A DNA stretch of 64,000 nt from contig NZ_NPJZ01000001.1 in assembly GCF_002245895.1 (NCBI RefSeq), positions 496,001-560,000 on the forward strand, written 5' to 3'. A model generated the notes under the pieces. The model had not been told where the DNA came from and did no database searches. It was given only the letters and a program-made list of their open reading frames with translations. The position numbers and the translations under genes were made by a program. Positions 62,489 to 64,000 of this stretch are shown piece by piece (the first letter of the stretch is position 1; every line of letters begins with the position of its first letter). The stretch is from Rhodococcus sp. OK302. Its GTDB lineage: Bacteria; Actinomycetota; Actinomycetes; Mycobacteriales; Mycobacteriaceae.

Positions 62489-62761
62489 GTCTTGCGCTCT
62501 TTCCGGTTTGATCTCTAGCCCTCGAGCATCTGACGACTCCAATCACCTTGCTCATAAACGAATTTCGCGAAAACGCCAAAACATGTCGGCGGTTTGTCAT
62601 ACACTTGAGTAGCTTCACGAGATGCGGTGCCAAGCTCCGACTTGCCGCACACCAACCCCAAGGCGTTTCCGGGGTGGTTCGGATGACGAAGCGGCCCCAC
62701 CACCCGGTGGCGGCAAGAACGCCCCCGTCCGCGGCGGGCCTAACCGCAGGAGAATCGCCGC

Positions 62762-63658
62762 GTGAAGATCTACTACAGTCCCGAATACGTCGGCGCCGCC
62801 TACGGATTCGACACCACCCGCAAGGCGGCCTGGGTCGCGAATTCACTGACCAGCAGGCCGATCGACGGCGTCGAACTCCTCGCCCCTCCGTCACTGACTT
62901 CACACGATCTCGCACTCGTCCACGATGCCGACTACATCGAGGCCGTACAGACCGGCGAGCCGTCGTATCTGGCCGAATCTCAAGGGTTCGACTGGGATCC
63001 GGCCCTATGGCCGATGGTGCTTGCCTCCAACGGCGGCGTGCTCGCTGCAGCACGCAGCGCACTCGCCGATGGCATCTCTGGCTCGCTGTCCTCTGGGTTG
63101 CACCACGCCAAAGCTGATCGCGGAGACGGATTCTGCACATTCAACGGCCTGGTGATTGCAGCAAAAACTCTCCTCGACGAGGGCGTCGTCAAGTCGGTCC
63201 TGATTCTTGATCTCGATGCCCATTGCGGCGGCGGTACCGCGCAACTCATCGACCGTGACCCTCGAATCTGGCACGAGGACGTTTCGGTGGACTCGTTCGA
63301 TCACTATGAAGGTCATTCAAACTCGGCACTGTGGGATGTCGACCAAGCCGACGAGTATCTGACTACCGTCAAACAAGCCGTGGCACAAGCTGATCGGATT
63401 GGCAGCTTTGATCTGTGCTTGTACAACGCGGGAATGGATCCCTATCAGGGATGCGACATCGGCGGATTGGAAGGGATCACTGAAGAAGTGCTCGCGCAAC
63501 GTGAGCGCATCGTCTTCGACTGGTGCCGTCAGCATGGCCTGCCCATCGCATTTGTCCTTGCCGGCGGCTACATCGGGTCCAGGCTCGACGAAAGCGCACT
63601 CGTCGATCTACACCGACTCACCCTTACCGAAGGAGCTCGAGCAGTCACATCCGTCTAA
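62762..63658 (+). CDS. Histone-deacetylase-superfamily hydrolase
   Basis: The 298-residue zinc-dependent hydrolase has LHHAKADRGDGFCTFNGLVI (active-site His pair and substrate loop), LILDLDAHCGGG (metal-ligand Asp and His) and YNAGMDPYQG (second metal Asp). Bacterial members deacetylate proteins, polyamines or small acetylated molecules. The start is GTG 62762, preceded by AGGAGA. It is on the same strand as the nuclease but 534 bases away, so a shared transcript is uncertain. Confidence 0.85.
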   Translation: MKIYYSPEYVGAAYGFDTTRKAAWVANSLTSRPIDGVELLAPPSLTSHDLALVHDADYIEAVQTGEPSYLAESQGFDWDPALWPMVLASNGGVLAAARSALADGISGSLSSGLHHAKADRGDGFCTFNGLVIAAKTLLDEGVVKSVLILDLDAHCGGGTAQLIDRDPRIWHEDVSVDSFDHYEGHSNSALWDVDQADEYLTTVKQAVAQADRIGSFDLCLYNAGMDPYQGCDIGGLEGITEEVLAQRERIVFDWCRQHGLPIAFVLAGGYIGSRLDESALVDLHRLTLTEGARAVTSV

Positions 63659-63667
63659 CTTTGAATA

Positions 63668-64000
63668 CTACTCACGGTCCGGCGTCGTCTCAGCGAGTCG
63701 TCGCTCCAAGAACGCCCGTTCCGGTTCACTACCAACCACATTCAACGCCCGTTGATAGGCCGAGACGGCTGCGTCGGTTCGACCCAACCGAGCTAACAAT
63801 TCGCCGCGCGCGAGATGGTACGGGTGGTAGTCGGCAAGTTTCGGCTCCTCGGACAAAGCGTCCAAAGCTGCCAGACCCACTGCAGCACCATCGCGCATCG
63901 CCACTGCGACAGCGCGATTCACTGCCACCACCGGCGAGGGCGTCAGTGTCAGCAGCACTCCGTACAACGCACAGATCTGAGGCCAATCCGTACTCTCCAC
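63668..64000 (-). CDS. RNA polymerase sigma factor (DUF6596 type), C-terminal part only
   Basis: Only the C-terminal 110 residues are in the window; the 5' part lies beyond 64000. Sequence matches the DUF6596 tail of large ECF-type sigma factors (TDWPQICALYGVLLTLTPSP, NRAVAVAMRDGAAVGLAALD, AYQRALNVVGSEPERAFLER). In such proteins this helical, TPR-like tail follows sigma regions 2 and 4. It is convergent with the deacetylase gene, with 9 bases between stops. Confidence 0.85.
   Translation of the reverse strand: MESTDWPQICALYGVLLTLTPSPVVAVNRAVAVAMRDGAAVGLAALDALSEEPKLADYHPYHLARGELLARLGRTDAAVSAYQRALNVVGSEPERAFLERRLAETTPDRE

Noticed and set aside
1..64000. CRISPR arrays, tRNA/rRNA genes, integrase or attachment sites
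   Set aside because: No regularly spaced repeats, cloverleaf-like sequences or recombinase genes were noticed by eye; a dedicated scan could not be run.

Overview
The window looks like chromosomal DNA of a high-GC actinomycete, most probably Rhodococcus or a close relative in the Mycobacteriales. The evidence is the many acyl-CoA dehydrogenases, TetR regulators and SDR enzymes, a cutinase-like exported protein, an MMPL transporter, and a spermidine-synthase cluster ordered as in mycobacteria (Rv2597-Rv2601). Genus assignment is inference; no rRNA or tRNA gene was seen.

Region 1 (1-24.2 kb) is a catabolic and uptake island. A truncated RbsB-type binding protein opens the window. A leftward block follows: HSL-type esterase, Baeyer-Villiger monooxygenase, nitronate-monooxygenase-like flavoprotein and a long/short acyl-CoA dehydrogenase pair. 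A rightward block carries a second such pair, a crotonase, an NDP-forming acyl-CoA synthetase and a TetR regulator. Two near-identical palindromes lie upstream of the monooxygenase and between the two blocks. Together they suggest oxidation of a cyclic or branched ketone to an ester, hydrolysis, CoA activation and beta-oxidation; the substrate is unknown. Next come a peptide-type ABC importer with its binding protein, a sugar-type ABC ATPase and permease without a binding protein, a 3-alpha-HSD-like SDR, and debris of an IS30-family transposase and a toxin-antitoxin pair.

Region 2 (24.2-45.8 kb) is mostly core-like. It holds two tandem SEC-C paralogues, the DUF4178-DUF2617-DUF4247-DUF350-speE operon with a GAP-family membrane protein, and a GntR-controlled 5-oxoproline locus (MFS transporter, DUF1445, pxpABC). 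It also holds a SMI1/KNR4 protein, a family-A DNA polymerase, an MMPL transporter and a four-gene DNA-alkylation-repair operon containing an ECF sigma factor.

Region 3 (45.8-55.4 kb) is lipid metabolism. It includes a cutinase-like protein, an SDR / APH-kinase / acyl-CoA dehydrogenase operon resembling 4-hydroxyacyl-CoA pathways, and two TetR regulators. A second SDR / acyl-CoA dehydrogenase set is divergent from a third TetR across a 33-bp palindrome.

Region 4 (55.4-64 kb) is accessory and defence-like, with visible decay. It has a frameshifted Fic gene, a PD-(D/E)XK protein, a 50-residue lipoprotein, a helix-hairpin-helix-like protein, and an operon with an in-frame stop and a decayed member. 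The operon ends in the most interesting gene: a multidomain protein combining a ScoMcrA-like head, a probable phosphorothioate (sulfur)-binding domain, a PD-(D/E)XK nuclease and DUF3293. A histone-deacetylase-family enzyme and the C-terminus of a DUF6596-type sigma factor close the window.
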